Shown here piece by piece: positions 44,701 through 53,477 of a DNA stretch of 64,000 bases (position 1 is its first letter; each line of letters begins with the position of its first letter). The notes under the pieces were generated by a model. The model was not told the origin of the DNA. It saw only the letters and a list, made by a program, of their open reading frames with translations, and ran no database searches. The position numbers and the translations under genes were made by a program. Origin of the DNA: SMWN01 sp965221455 (GTDB taxonomy: Bacteria > Pseudomonadota > Gammaproteobacteria > Eutrophobiales > Eutrophobiaceae); the NCBI GenBank assembly GCA_965221455.1, contig OZ244890.1, positions 496,001-560,000 of the forward strand, given 5' to 3'.

Positions 44701-45748
44701 CCGCAACCAGCTTCCAGCATTCCATGTGACCGCCTGAAAGCATCAACCCCTGCCGTCATTGCGAGCAAAGCGAAGCAATCCAGTAAACTTTAAAGATAAG
44801 CCAGGATACCTTGAAATATTTGAAGATATGCAAAATGCCATTGCCAGAGAAAAACAGATTAAAGCTGACTCCCGCAAAAAGAAACTTGCCCTGATTGAAA
44901 AACATAACCCGAAATGGAACGATTTATATGAAGATATTGTTTAATCTGGATTGCTTCGCTTCGCTCGCAATGACGGGGGGAAACTCGCAATGACGAGGGG
45001 AAGCTCGCAATGACGGGGAGACAGAACTTGCAATGACGGGAAAAAAATGACGACTTACAACATCACCACAAACAATACAGACATTACCGCAACCAGCTTC
45101 CAGCATTCCATGAGACCGCCTGAAAGCATCAACCCCTGCCGTCATTGCGAGCAAAGCGAAGCAATCCAGTAAACTTTAAAGATAAGTCAGGATACCTTGA
45201 AATATTTGAAGATATGCAAAATGCCATTGCCAGAGAAAAATAAATTAAAGCTGACTCCCGCAAAAAGAAACCTGCCCTGATTGAAAAACATAACCCGAAA
45301 TGGAACGATTTATATGAAGATATTGTTTAATCTGGATTGCTTCGCTTCGCTCGCAATGACGAGGGGAAGCTCGCAATGACGAGGGGAAGCTCGCAATGAC
45401 GGGGAGACAGAACTTGCAATGACGGGAAAAAAATGACGACTTACAACATCACCACAAACAATACAGACATTACCGCAACCAGCTTCCAGCATTCCATGAG
45501 ACCGCCTGAAAGCATCAACCCCTGCCGTCATTGCGAGCAAAGCGAAGCAATCCAGTAAACTTTAAAGATAAGTCAGGATACCTTGAAATATTTGAAGATA
45601 TGCAAAATGCCATTGCCAGAGAAAAATAAATTAAAGCTGACTCCCGCAAAAAGAAACTTGCCCTGATTGAAAAACACAACCCGAAATGGAACGATTTATA
45701 TGAAGATATTGTTTAATCTGGATTGCTTCGCTTTGCTCGCAATGACGG
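44701..45748 (+). repeat. 386-bp tandem repeat, three copies (last one short)
   Basis: Copies start at 44701, 45087 and 45473 (CCGCAACCAGCTTCCAGC), exactly 386 bases apart. Each holds CGTCATTGCGAGCAAAGCG, a GIY-YIG nuclease stub, and the opposing GGATTGCTTCGCTTCGCTCG, so the stub is bracketed by inverted repeats. Full copies then carry several CTCGCAATGACG runs. The third is cut by a transposase relic. Copies 2 and 3 share a stop (GAAAAATAA) that copy 1 lacks. Confidence 0.95.
44759..44944 (+). pseudogene. C-terminal stub of a GIY-YIG endonuclease (YhbQ/UPF0213-like)
   Basis: The frame encodes GYLEIFEDMQNAIAREKQIK, ADSRKKKLALIEKHNPKW and NDLYEDIV, the C-terminal half of small GIY-YIG nucleases. 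The N-terminal GIY-YIG catalytic strand is absent, replaced by repeat sequence. Copies at about 45145-45330 and 45531-45716 carry an internal TAA. None should be active. Confidence 0.85.
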
Positions 45749-45751
45749 TGC

Positions 45752-46214
45752 AACGTCCCAACCAGGTTGGGTATACGTGACGTATGTCCGGGTCGGGACA
45801 CGGTGGCTGTATTTAGCCCTGGTCATGGATTTGTATGCCCTGCGTATTGCCTATGAATCCAGAGCTAAACCCAGGGGATTGATGTATCACTCTGACCAGG
45901 GAACTCATTACACCAGCCGTGCTTTTCAGCAACTGCTTTGGCGATATCATATCAAGCAGAGTATGAGCCATCGAGGTAACTGTTGGGACAATGCCCCAAT
46001 GGAACGCTGTTTTAGAAGTTTTAAATCGGCATGGATGCCGAAGACCTTCTATTCATCTTACGCACAAGCTGAACACGACATTATGCAATATATCAAATAT
46101 CACAATCATCATAAGGAGCATCGCTATATTGTGTATCTAACACCGGTTGACGCTGAGAAACAAATCGCATGAAAACAACCTATCGACTGGTACGGAAATA
46201 CCTGACCACTTTAG
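45752..46214 (+). pseudogene. IS3-family transposase relic (OrfB, internally deleted)
   Basis: The frame gives GWVYVTYVRVGTRWLYLALV, MDLYALRI, then after a deletion GLMYHSDQGTHYTSRAFQQ and GNCWDNAPMERCFRSFKS, ending YIVYLTPVDAEKQIA at 46172. The first catalytic D (usual DITYI) reads VTYV; the second D and the E are present. The 5' part is missing and replaced by the 386-bp repeat. The IS 3' end runs to about 46214. Confidence 0.88.
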
Positions 46215-46249
46215 TACTCCCCCTTGGCAGGGGGAGAGCTTTTAGGGCG

Positions 46250-46780
46250 GGAAATGCTTTTACTGTCACTCAACTTTGTCGGCTAACTCACTCCCCTCAT
46301 TGTCAAGGAGGGGTGCCCCGCAGGGGTGGGGTGGTTGTTTTTCAAGCTCCGCGCTTTCTGCACCACTACCCCGTCATTCCCGCGCAAGCGGGAATCTATA
46401 AGACGCAAAAAAAATACACAACTTCTGCGAGGACATATTTTTCGCGGGAATGACGATGTTCAGTCATTTTATTAAGCGGCTTTTCTTTCCACCCATGTGC
46501 ACTACTAAACTCAGGAAAGCGTAAGGCAGGCTCCAGACCTTCGTTTTTCTGGATCCCCGCTTTCGCGGGAATGACGATTTTACTGTCACTCAACTTTGCC
46601 AGCTAACTCACTCCCCTCCTTGTCAAGGAGGGGTGCCCCGCAGGGGTGGGGTGGCTGTTTTTCAAGCTCCGCGCTTCCTGCACCACTACCCCGTCATTCC
46701 CGCGCAAGCGGGAATCTATAAGACGCAAAAAAATACACAACTTCTGCGAGGACATATTTTTCGCGGGAATGACGATGTTC
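46250..46780 (-). repeat. Dispersed repeat array B (reverse copies of array A units)
   Basis: Two units on the minus strand match the array A unit base for base over most of their length: ACTGTCACTCAACTTTG, CTCCTTGTCAAGGAGGGG, CCGTCATTCCCGCGCAAGCG, TTCGCGGGAATGACG. A third partial unit follows at about 47262-47353. With array A they form inverted repeats about 11 kb apart. Confidence 0.9.
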
Positions 46781-47262
46781 AGTCATTTTATTAAGCGGCT
46801 TTTCTTTCCACCCATGTGCACTACTAAACTCAGGAAAGCGTAAGGCAGGCTCTAGGCCTTCGTTTTTCTGGATTCCCGCTTTCGCGGGAATGACGATGTT
46901 CAGTCATTTTATTAAGCGGCTTTTCTTTACACCCATGTGCACTACTAAACTGAGGAAAGCGTAAGGCAGGCACCAGGCCTTCGTTTTTCTGGATTCCCGC
47001 TTTCGCGGGAATGACGATGTTCAGTCATTTTATTAAGCGGCTTTTCTTTACCCATGTGCACTACTAAACTGAGGAAAGCGTAAGGCAGGCACCAGACCTT
47101 CGTTTTTCTGGATCCCCGCTTTCGCGGGAATGACGATGTTCAGTCATTTTATTAAGCGGCTTTTCTTTCCACCCATGTGCACTACTAAACTCAGGAAAGC
47201 GTAAAGCAGGCACCAGACCTTCGTTTTTCTGGATCCCCGCTTTCGCGGGAATGACGATTTTA
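46455..47262 (+). repeat. About 120-bp tandem repeats, five copies
   Basis: ATGTTCAGTCATTTTATTAAG occurs near 46455, 46775, 46896, 47016 and 47136; the last four are about 120 bases apart. Each unit ends with CGTTTTTCTGGATYCCCGC and TTTCGCGGGAATGACGAT, a short palindrome shared with the other repeats. The first copy is separated from the rest by one array B unit. Confidence 0.9.
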
Positions 47263-47353
47263 CTGTCACTCAACTTTGTCGGCTAACTCACTCCCCTCCT
47301 TGTCAAGGCGGGGTGCCCCGCAGGGGCGGGGTGGTTGTTTTTCAAGCTCCGCG

Positions 47354-47460
47354 TTTCAAAAAGTTGTGGTTAAAGATGGTTATATACCACTGCCCGCAAA
47401 AGTTGCCGGCAGGGAAATGGATAAATTAACTGCAAAACAGTTGGCGGTCAGTAACATTTC
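47354..47460 (+). pseudogene. pstS: Probable 3' remnant of pstS (phosphate-binding protein)
   Basis: Directly after the last dispersed repeat the frame reads FQKVVVKDGYIPLPAKVAGR and EMDKLTAKQL. GQ-VVVKDGYIPLP is the usual C-terminal segment of PstS-type phosphate-binding proteins. The rest of the gene is absent; repeat DNA takes its place. Intact pstC-pstA-pstB-phoU begin 2 kb downstream on the same strand, where pstS would be expected upstream, which supports the call. The match is short. Confidence 0.6.
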
Positions 47461-47758
47461 GAAAAGTCTTCCGTTCCCCAGGCTTGTCGAAGAGAGTACT
47501 GAGCCGGGAACAGGGGGGGGTCGCCCATTCAAGAACGGGCATTAGGCCGCATGAATTTTCTGTTTGAGAGTGGAAATTTTCCGGTTTCCCCCGGGACGCC
47601 GCCCGCTTTACAGTGTTGTTTTCTGGTTCCCACGCAGGAACGAGAAACAGGATCATTGGACTATTACAGAATGCTGTGCCTGCTTACTATGGATGGGTCT
47701 CCCTGATTTTTGCTTATCAAGGCTATTATCGCCTCACCTGCCTGGCCATTTACATTTA
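47461..47758. other. Gene-free stretch between the pstS stub and the protease gene
   Basis: No gene is recognised here on either strand in about 300 bases. A run of G (GGGGGGGG near 47513) and a GCCCATTCAAGAACGGGC inverted repeat (about 47523-47540) are present. The inverted repeat is not followed by a T tract. Confidence 0.4.
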
Positions 47759-49252
47759 CTACCGCAGAAGCCCGATAATATTAGTCGTGACCGCATTAAA
47801 CGACGGATTACCCGGGATAGAATCAAGCAAGCCCGCAGCGTCACGAATACCAAACAGATAGCGGGCTATCATAAGGCCGTCAATCTGATTCGCAGCACCG
47901 CCGCTGCCATCCACATTGAGACGACCGCTAGCCACAGTCCGCGCAATATTAGTCGTGACCACATTAAACGACGGATTGCCCGGGATAGAATCAAGCAAGC
48001 CCACTTCATCACGAATACCAAACAGATAACGGGCAATTATAAGAGCATCACTCTGATTGGGCGCACCACCGATGCCACCCACATCCAGTAGGGAGTTGTT
48101 CGCCCATGGGAACAGGTTTACCGCGCCAGATACGACTTCTCCGGCCAGACCAGCAGGGTAGTGCTCCTCGCACCCATTGCCGTCATAATCCGGGAACCCC
48201 GCAACTAAAATACCAACCATCTCTCTCGTGGTTTGGTTAAACACCCCGCTGCCTGAATTGCCAGCAAAAGCATCAAGATCGGCTGAGAAATGGTAGGTTC
48301 CACGTCCCTCATCACTGATGCCGAGCACAGAAGCATCGTCGGCATATTTACGTGGCAATCCACTCGGGTGCCCGATTATTACCAATGGATCACCACGATT
48401 CACCAGCAGGGACGAAACCACGGCAGGTCTCGCCACCGACGATGGGACAGCACGATCAAGTCGGAAGACCGCCCAGTCGAGACCTGAGGCTTCGGAGAAA
48501 CCACCAGCCAGTACCTCGGCGCAGCGATACACATGCTTTGTCGGAATGCGACGACCCTTCACTAACGCGGTGTTGGTGGCATTGAACATCACCCTGAAAT
48601 CACTACATCGCAGGCCGCGATGATAAAACTTCCTGAGACAGTGCCCAGCGGTCGCAACCCTGTCAGACGCAATCAGGGTGCCAGAACACGATCCGGGTGT
48701 GACTTGCTCTCTAAAGCGGCGCCTGCCATTGCAATTCTTTGTGGCATCTCCCAAAGTCCGCGTATTGGAGCACACAGTATAAGCCGACAATGCGTTACCA
48801 CAGATTCCACTGGCATTCAGCAGCATCGCCGTAGAGGCACCCACCGCTCGCCACTCGGAGGTGACTTGCGACTCTTCCACGCGGTCGTCCATGCCAAAAA
48901 TGGCTTTGCCAGATACTTCCGTAGTACGCTTGTCCAATGGCGACTTAATCCGGATATCCGCCGGCGATTGGGTGTTTTGTTCAGCAACGATGTCTTCTCC
49001 ACTCTCCAGATGCGCGCTATCGGTGCGCTCAAGGACAGTCTGATCGACGAATGCCAGGATATCTTTGTCCAGCACTTGAGTCAGCCTGGAATGATTAAAT
49101 ATGACATCCCCCTGGCCGACTTGTTGCTCTTGACAAGACAAGCTATTGCTCATGGATGCATTGGACGTTACCGTGTCAGCTGATGCTCTCGGGCAAAAGG
49201 TACAGAGCGAGGGTATTAGCAATAAGGCAATTTTTAACAGCATCTGCATCAT
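47759..49252 (-). CDS. Secreted trypsin-like serine protease with C-terminal dockerin-like pair
   Basis: 497 residues. Signal peptide MLLKIALLLIPSLCTF to CPRASA. A pro-region follows, then a chymotrypsin-fold protease with all three triad residues: H in VATAGHCLRKF (about 204), D in GLDWAVFRLDRAV (about 259), S in AFAGNSGSGVFN (about 332). The C-terminal 110 residues are two 56-residue modules (LDVGGIGGAPNQSDAL, then LNVDGSGGAANQIDGL, each with RYLFGIRD and GLLDSIPGNPSF), the same as in both giant repeat proteins. The first module has lost a calcium-loop aspartate (DVGGIGG). It is secreted; it may act on or with the other module-bearing proteins. It lies on the opposite strand to pst. Confidence 0.92.
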   Translation of the reverse strand: MMQMLLKIALLLIPSLCTFCPRASADTVTSNASMSNSLSCQEQQVGQGDVIFNHSRLTQVLDKDILAFVDQTVLERTDSAHLESGEDIVAEQNTQSPADIRIKSPLDKRTTEVSGKAIFGMDDRVEESQVTSEWRAVGASTAMLLNASGICGNALSAYTVCSNTRTLGDATKNCNGRRRFREQVTPGSCSGTLIASDRVATAGHCLRKFYHRGLRCSDFRVMFNATNTALVKGRRIPTKHVYRCAEVLAGGFSEASGLDWAVFRLDRAVPSSVARPAVVSSLLVNRGDPLVIIGHPSGLPRKYADDASVLGISDEGRGTYHFSADLDAFAGNSGSGVFNQTTREMVGILVAGFPDYDGNGCEEHYPAGLAGEVVSGAVNLFPWANNSLLDVGGIGGAPNQSDALIIARYLFGIRDEVGLLDSIPGNPSFNVVTTNIARTVASGRLNVDGSGGAANQIDGLMIARYLFGIRDAAGLLDSIPGNPSFNAVTTNIIGLLR

Positions 49253-49458
49253 TATTATTTAACCGTATTCGCTTGTTCTCGATGGCTGGGCAGACGTTCT
49301 CGCTATAATAAACATCCCGGGGATACTTGCAGACATCGGCACATCAATGTAACGGAAAACGCATCGCGACAACGCTCCATTATTGTTCCACCCCTTGTCG
49401 ACTCTTTCAAGAAAAATGCTGCCGCTTGTTTTAAAGAATCCCGTTTCAACCGTAAGTC

Positions 49459-49480
49459 ATTTAACAATCCTGTAACAATC
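49459..49480 (+). promoter_or_regulatory. Candidate Pho box upstream of pstC
   Basis: ATTTAACAATC (49459-49469) and CTGTAACAATC (49470-49480) are direct repeats at an 11-base period, the spacing of PhoB half-sites (CTGTCAT-like units plus 4 bases). The second copy is close to consensus, the first is weak. It lies 20 bases before the pstC start, closer than usual. PhoB control of the operon is expected from family knowledge. Confidence 0.45.
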
Positions 49481-49500
49481 TCCCCATACACTCATAATAT

Positions 49501-51798
49501 ATGAGTTCTGAAGAATCCACCGTCGCCGATGTTATCCTCCCGGACTTCACCACCGCAGCAGCAAAAAAATACCGTAAATGGCGAGAAATTAAAGATGTCG
49601 TAACGCGCTATCTAATGGCATTCGGCGGGGTTAGCGTAATCCTTGCCATCGTCCTCATCGCCTTTTACCTGTTTTATGTCGTGGTTCCCATGTTTGGTCC
49701 TGCCCATATCGAAAAAATTGCCGCTTTCAGCGTGCCCGGGGAGCCTCAGGCTGAAACACTACTTTATGCCATGGAGGAACAACGTGAAATCGGTTTGCGT
49801 ATAACGACAAGCAACAGAGTGCATTCAAAGGCTATATTTTTCGATACGAGTAGCGCACAAATCAGGGGAAGTTTTGATTTACCGCTTCCCTCCGGGGCGG
49901 AAGTGTCAAGTGTTGCAGCAGGCGATCCCTCTACCCGAACCATCGCACTTGGCCTGTCTGACGGACGTGCACTGTTGTTTAAACACGAATACAAAGTGAC
50001 CTATCCGGATGATGTCCGATTCATCACGCCTGAAATCCTCTACCCATTGGGCGAAGAACCTGTCCTGATTGATACTTTGGAACAGGAGATTAAACAACTC
50101 ACTGTGCAGTCGCTGGAAGAAGAATCGACTTTTGTCGCCCTGATGGAAGACGGACGCATCATTATGGTCAATGAGATCAAGGAAGAATCTGCATTGAGCG
50201 ACGAAATTGAACGCATGCGAACTGTCAGCGAAATTCATATTGATGCAACAAATATAGAATTTATACGGTTGGATATAGAAGCCAGAGAACTCTACATTGC
50301 CGATAACAAGGGCTTCATCCATTATTTTGATGTCAGCGACAAAAACGAACCGCGGCTGATACAAAAAGTCAGTGCCGTTGAAAATAATATCAAGATTACC
50401 AGTCTGGAATTTCTGGGCGGCGGTATCTCCATACTGGTGGGTGACAGCAGTGGTCGTATCGCACAGTGGTTTCCTGTCAGGGATCATGAAAACAATTACA
50501 CGCTGGAGCTGGTGCGTAGCTTTGAAAAGCAGGAATATCCCATCACGGCAATTGCGCCGGAGTATTTCCGCAAAGGCTTTATAGCGGCGGACAGTCATGG
50601 CGGCATGGGCCTTTATCACACAACGGCACACCGAACCATAAAACTGCAACAGATCGGTGAACAATCCCTACAATTTTTAGCCATCGCGCCGCGAGCGAAT
50701 GCTGTGCTCATCGAAAATGATCAAAAACAACTTGAGTATTTACATATTGATAATGAACATCCGGAAATATCCTGGCAATCCATCTGGGGCAAGATCTGGT
50801 ATGAAAGCCGTGATAAACCGGAATACATTTGGCAATCATCATCCGCCAGCAGTGATTTTGAACCAAAATTCAGTCTGACACCACTGGCCTTTGGTACCTT
50901 CAAGGCAGCATTCCATGCCATGTTATTTGCCGTGCCGTTAGCTATTTTTGGCGCGATGTATACCGCTTATTTTATGGCGCCACGAATACGTGCTTACGTC
51001 AAACCCACGATTGAAATCATGGAAGCCTTACCTACCGTGATCCTTGGTTTTCTCGCCGGTCTTTGGTTAGCACCTTTTGTAGAAACACATTTACCGGGGA
51101 TCTTTGCACTTGTTTTCTGTATCCCGATCAGTATTCTTGTCGTCGCTGCACTTTGGGGGAAACTGCCTTCTGCAATAAAACACAAGGTGCCCGATGGCTT
51201 CGAGGCCGCATTATTAATTCCCGTCATAATCCTCACAACTATTTTCTCTATCGCCATCAGTGCGCCAATGGAAAACCTGTTCTTTGGTGGCAATATGCCT
51301 TTATGGTTGAACACGGAATTGGGTATTGATTTCGATCAACGTAATTCCCTGGTCGTTGGTTTGGCGATGGGCTTTGCCGTGATTCCAACTATCTTTTCCA
51401 TCAGTGAGGATGCCGTATACAACGTGCCAAAACATTTAACCATCGGTTCGCTCGCGTTGGGCGCCACGCCCTGGCAAACCATGGTCAGGGTTGTCCTGCT
51501 CACCGCAAGTCCGGGCATTTTCTCCGCCGTTATGATTGGTTTGGGTCGCGCTGTCGGCGAGACCATGATTGTTGTTATGGCAACCGGTAATACCGCCATT
51601 ATGGATATGAATATTTTTGAAGGTTTCCGTGCACTATCCGCCAATATTGCAGTTGAAATGCCGGAAGCCGAGGTCGAAAGTTCTCATTATCGCATCCTGT
51701 TCCTGGCAGCCCTGGTGCTGTTTATGGCAACCTTTGTGTTTAACACGATTGCTGAAGTGGTACGACAACGCCTTAGAGTTAAATACAGTAATTTATAG
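49501..51798 (+). CDS. pstC: Phosphate ABC transporter permease PstC, long form
   Basis: 765 residues, far longer than the 319 of E. coli PstC but like the long forms of Pseudomonas and relatives. A membrane segment at about 40-65 precedes a periplasmic domain of about 400 residues with propeller-like repeats (IALGLSDGRALLFK, SILVGDSSGRIAQW). The permease domain follows from about residue 460, with the EAA loop LALGATPWQTMVRVVL and GLGRAVGETMIVVMATG. It forms the phosphate channel with PstA. No clear ribosome site precedes the ATG. pstA follows 2 bases after the stop. Confidence 0.94.
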   Translation: MSSEESTVADVILPDFTTAAAKKYRKWREIKDVVTRYLMAFGGVSVILAIVLIAFYLFYVVVPMFGPAHIEKIAAFSVPGEPQAETLLYAMEEQREIGLRITTSNRVHSKAIFFDTSSAQIRGSFDLPLPSGAEVSSVAAGDPSTRTIALGLSDGRALLFKHEYKVTYPDDVRFITPEILYPLGEEPVLIDTLEQEIKQLTVQSLEEESTFVALMEDGRIIMVNEIKEESALSDEIERMRTVSEIHIDATNIEFIRLDIEARELYIADNKGFIHYFDVSDKNEPRLIQKVSAVENNIKITSLEFLGGGISILVGDSSGRIAQWFPVRDHENNYTLELVRSFEKQEYPITAIAPEYFRKGFIAADSHGGMGLYHTTAHRTIKLQQIGEQSLQFLAIAPRANAVLIENDQKQLEYLHIDNEHPEISWQSIWGKIWYESRDKPEYIWQSSSASSDFEPKFSLTPLAFGTFKAAFHAMLFAVPLAIFGAMYTAYFMAPRIRAYVKPTIEIMEALPTVILGFLAGLWLAPFVETHLPGIFALVFCIPISILVVAALWGKLPSAIKHKVPDGFEAALLIPVIILTTIFSIAISAPMENLFFGGNMPLWLNTELGIDFDQRNSLVVGLAMGFAVIPTIFSISEDAVYNVPKHLTIGSLALGATPWQTMVRVVLLTASPGIFSAVMIGLGRAVGETMIVVMATGNTAIMDMNIFEGFRALSANIAVEMPEAEVESSHYRILFLAALVLFMATFVFNTIAEVVRQRLRVKYSNL

Positions 51799-51800
51799 AC

Positions 51801-53453
51801 ATGAAAAAAATACAAGCCTGGTTTGCAACAGGCGAACCCTATATATGGCTAAATGCGGGCGCAGTCTCTGTCTGTGTTTTGATGGTCGCAGGTTTGCTGT
51901 TTTTAATTGCGTCAAGAGGACTTGGACATTTTTGGCCGACGCCTGTAGCAAAGTTTCAATATCAGGATGCCGATAATGAAGTCACGGGACTGATGGGTGA
52001 GATTGTCGATGAAGAAACTGTTTCCGCATCACATGCAGGCGTATCTGTTGAGCATGCCGATCATGGCCTGGTTAAAAGATATTTAATCAAAACCGGCAAC
52101 CGGGATATCCGCGGACTCGACTTTCGCTGGATACAAGCGAGTGCAATGCAGAATATTACTTATCCCAAAGATGTCATGGTCATCGAACGGCGTGAGTGGG
52201 GAAACTTCCATGGCTTTCTCCACGTGCTAAAGCGTGAGGGACAGATAATACATTCCCAAAACGATCTTTGGCAGACCTTTCTCGACACTGTTGCAAGGAA
52301 TAGTCTTATCTTTGATGAAATTCGCGATATCGAAAAGAATTTGATTGGCGCCATTAATTACAAAATGGAACGTTTAAGGCTAAAGGAACGTGGACTTGAA
52401 CTTGAAGGGATAAAACAGAGAACCGGATCAAACGCCATAAAGAATGAACGTGATGCGCTGCAATCCGAATATGACAGTTATACCGATCAACTCGCACGAC
52501 TCTACACTGACTTACACAAGGATAGTATTGTTGCCAAACTTGCCGATGGCAGCAAAATTGAAATACCCTTGTCCAAAATTGTCAGGGCCTACCAACCAAA
52601 TAACCTGAGTCTCTTCGAGAAAATAAATTTTTACCTGGAAAAGTTACGGGAATTCGTCAGCGATGAGCCTCGTGAAGCCAACACAGAAGGGGGCATTTTC
52701 CCGGCAATATTCGGCACTGTGTTAATGGTCATCATCATGGCTATTCTGGTCACCCCTTTCGGCGTCATCGCTGCGGTGTATTTACGCGAATATGCCACGC
52801 AAGGCCCGACTACAAGACTCATTCGGATTGCAGTCAATAATCTTGCCGGCGTACCTTCCATTGTTTACGGGGTTTTTGGGCTGGGTTTCTTTGTCTACTT
52901 CCTGGGCGGTTCTATCGATCAGATATTTTTCCCGGAATCATTACCTGCGCCCACCTTTGGAACACCCGGTTTAATGTGGGCTTCATTAACCCTGGCTATC
53001 CTCACAGTTCCCGTCGTGATAGTGGCAACTGAAGAGGGCCTTGCACGTGTTCCAAGAACTCTCAGGGAAGGCAGTCTGGCTTTGGGCGCTACCAAAGCCG
53101 AAACCCTGTGGCGCACCGTATTACCAATGACGGCACCGGCCATGATCACCGGTCTGATTCTGGCAGTCGCACGTGCAGCCGGAGAAGTGGCGCCGCTCAT
53201 GCTGGTGGGCGTGGTGAAACTTGCGCCTTCTTTGGCACTGGATACCAATGCCCCCTTTTTACATCTGGACAGAAAGTTCATGCACCTGGGTTTTCATATC
53301 TATGACGTCGGCTTTCAAAGTCCCAACGTTGAAGCCGCCAGACCACTGGTTTATGCCACAGCATTATTGCTGGTTTTAATTATTATCGTCCTGAATCTTG
53401 CCGCAATAAAAATCAGGAATGATCTTCGGGAAAAATATCGTGCAGCAGAATAA
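51801..53453 (+). CDS. pstA: Phosphate ABC transporter permease PstA, long form
   Basis: 550 residues, the long PstA type. One membrane span at about 18-40, a periplasmic part with a charged helical/coiled stretch (RLRLKERGLELEGIKQRTGS; NERDALQSEYDSYTDQLARL), then the permease domain from about 300: GIFPAIFGTVLMVIIMAILV, NLAGVPSIVYGVFGLGF, and the EAA loop LALGATKAETLWRTVLP. It pairs with PstC. It is 2 bases after pstC and 24 bases before pstB in one operon. Confidence 0.95.
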   Translation: MKKIQAWFATGEPYIWLNAGAVSVCVLMVAGLLFLIASRGLGHFWPTPVAKFQYQDADNEVTGLMGEIVDEETVSASHAGVSVEHADHGLVKRYLIKTGNRDIRGLDFRWIQASAMQNITYPKDVMVIERREWGNFHGFLHVLKREGQIIHSQNDLWQTFLDTVARNSLIFDEIRDIEKNLIGAINYKMERLRLKERGLELEGIKQRTGSNAIKNERDALQSEYDSYTDQLARLYTDLHKDSIVAKLADGSKIEIPLSKIVRAYQPNNLSLFEKINFYLEKLREFVSDEPREANTEGGIFPAIFGTVLMVIIMAILVTPFGVIAAVYLREYATQGPTTRLIRIAVNNLAGVPSIVYGVFGLGFFVYFLGGSIDQIFFPESLPAPTFGTPGLMWASLTLAILTVPVVIVATEEGLARVPRTLREGSLALGATKAETLWRTVLPMTAPAMITGLILAVARAAGEVAPLMLVGVVKLAPSLALDTNAPFLHLDRKFMHLGFHIYDVGFQSPNVEAARPLVYATALLLVLIIIVLNLAAIKIRNDLREKYRAAE

Positions 53454-53477
53454 GACCGGTAGAATCAACAAAAAACC

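Noticed and set aside
44701..47353. Possible CRISPR array
   Set aside because: Repeats are 120-386 bp, palindromic and nearly contiguous with no unique spacers. There are no cas genes.
49764..50664. Long minus-strand ORFs inside pstC (for example 252 codons at 49906-50664)
   Set aside because: Antisense to a well-supported pstC frame; no family match.
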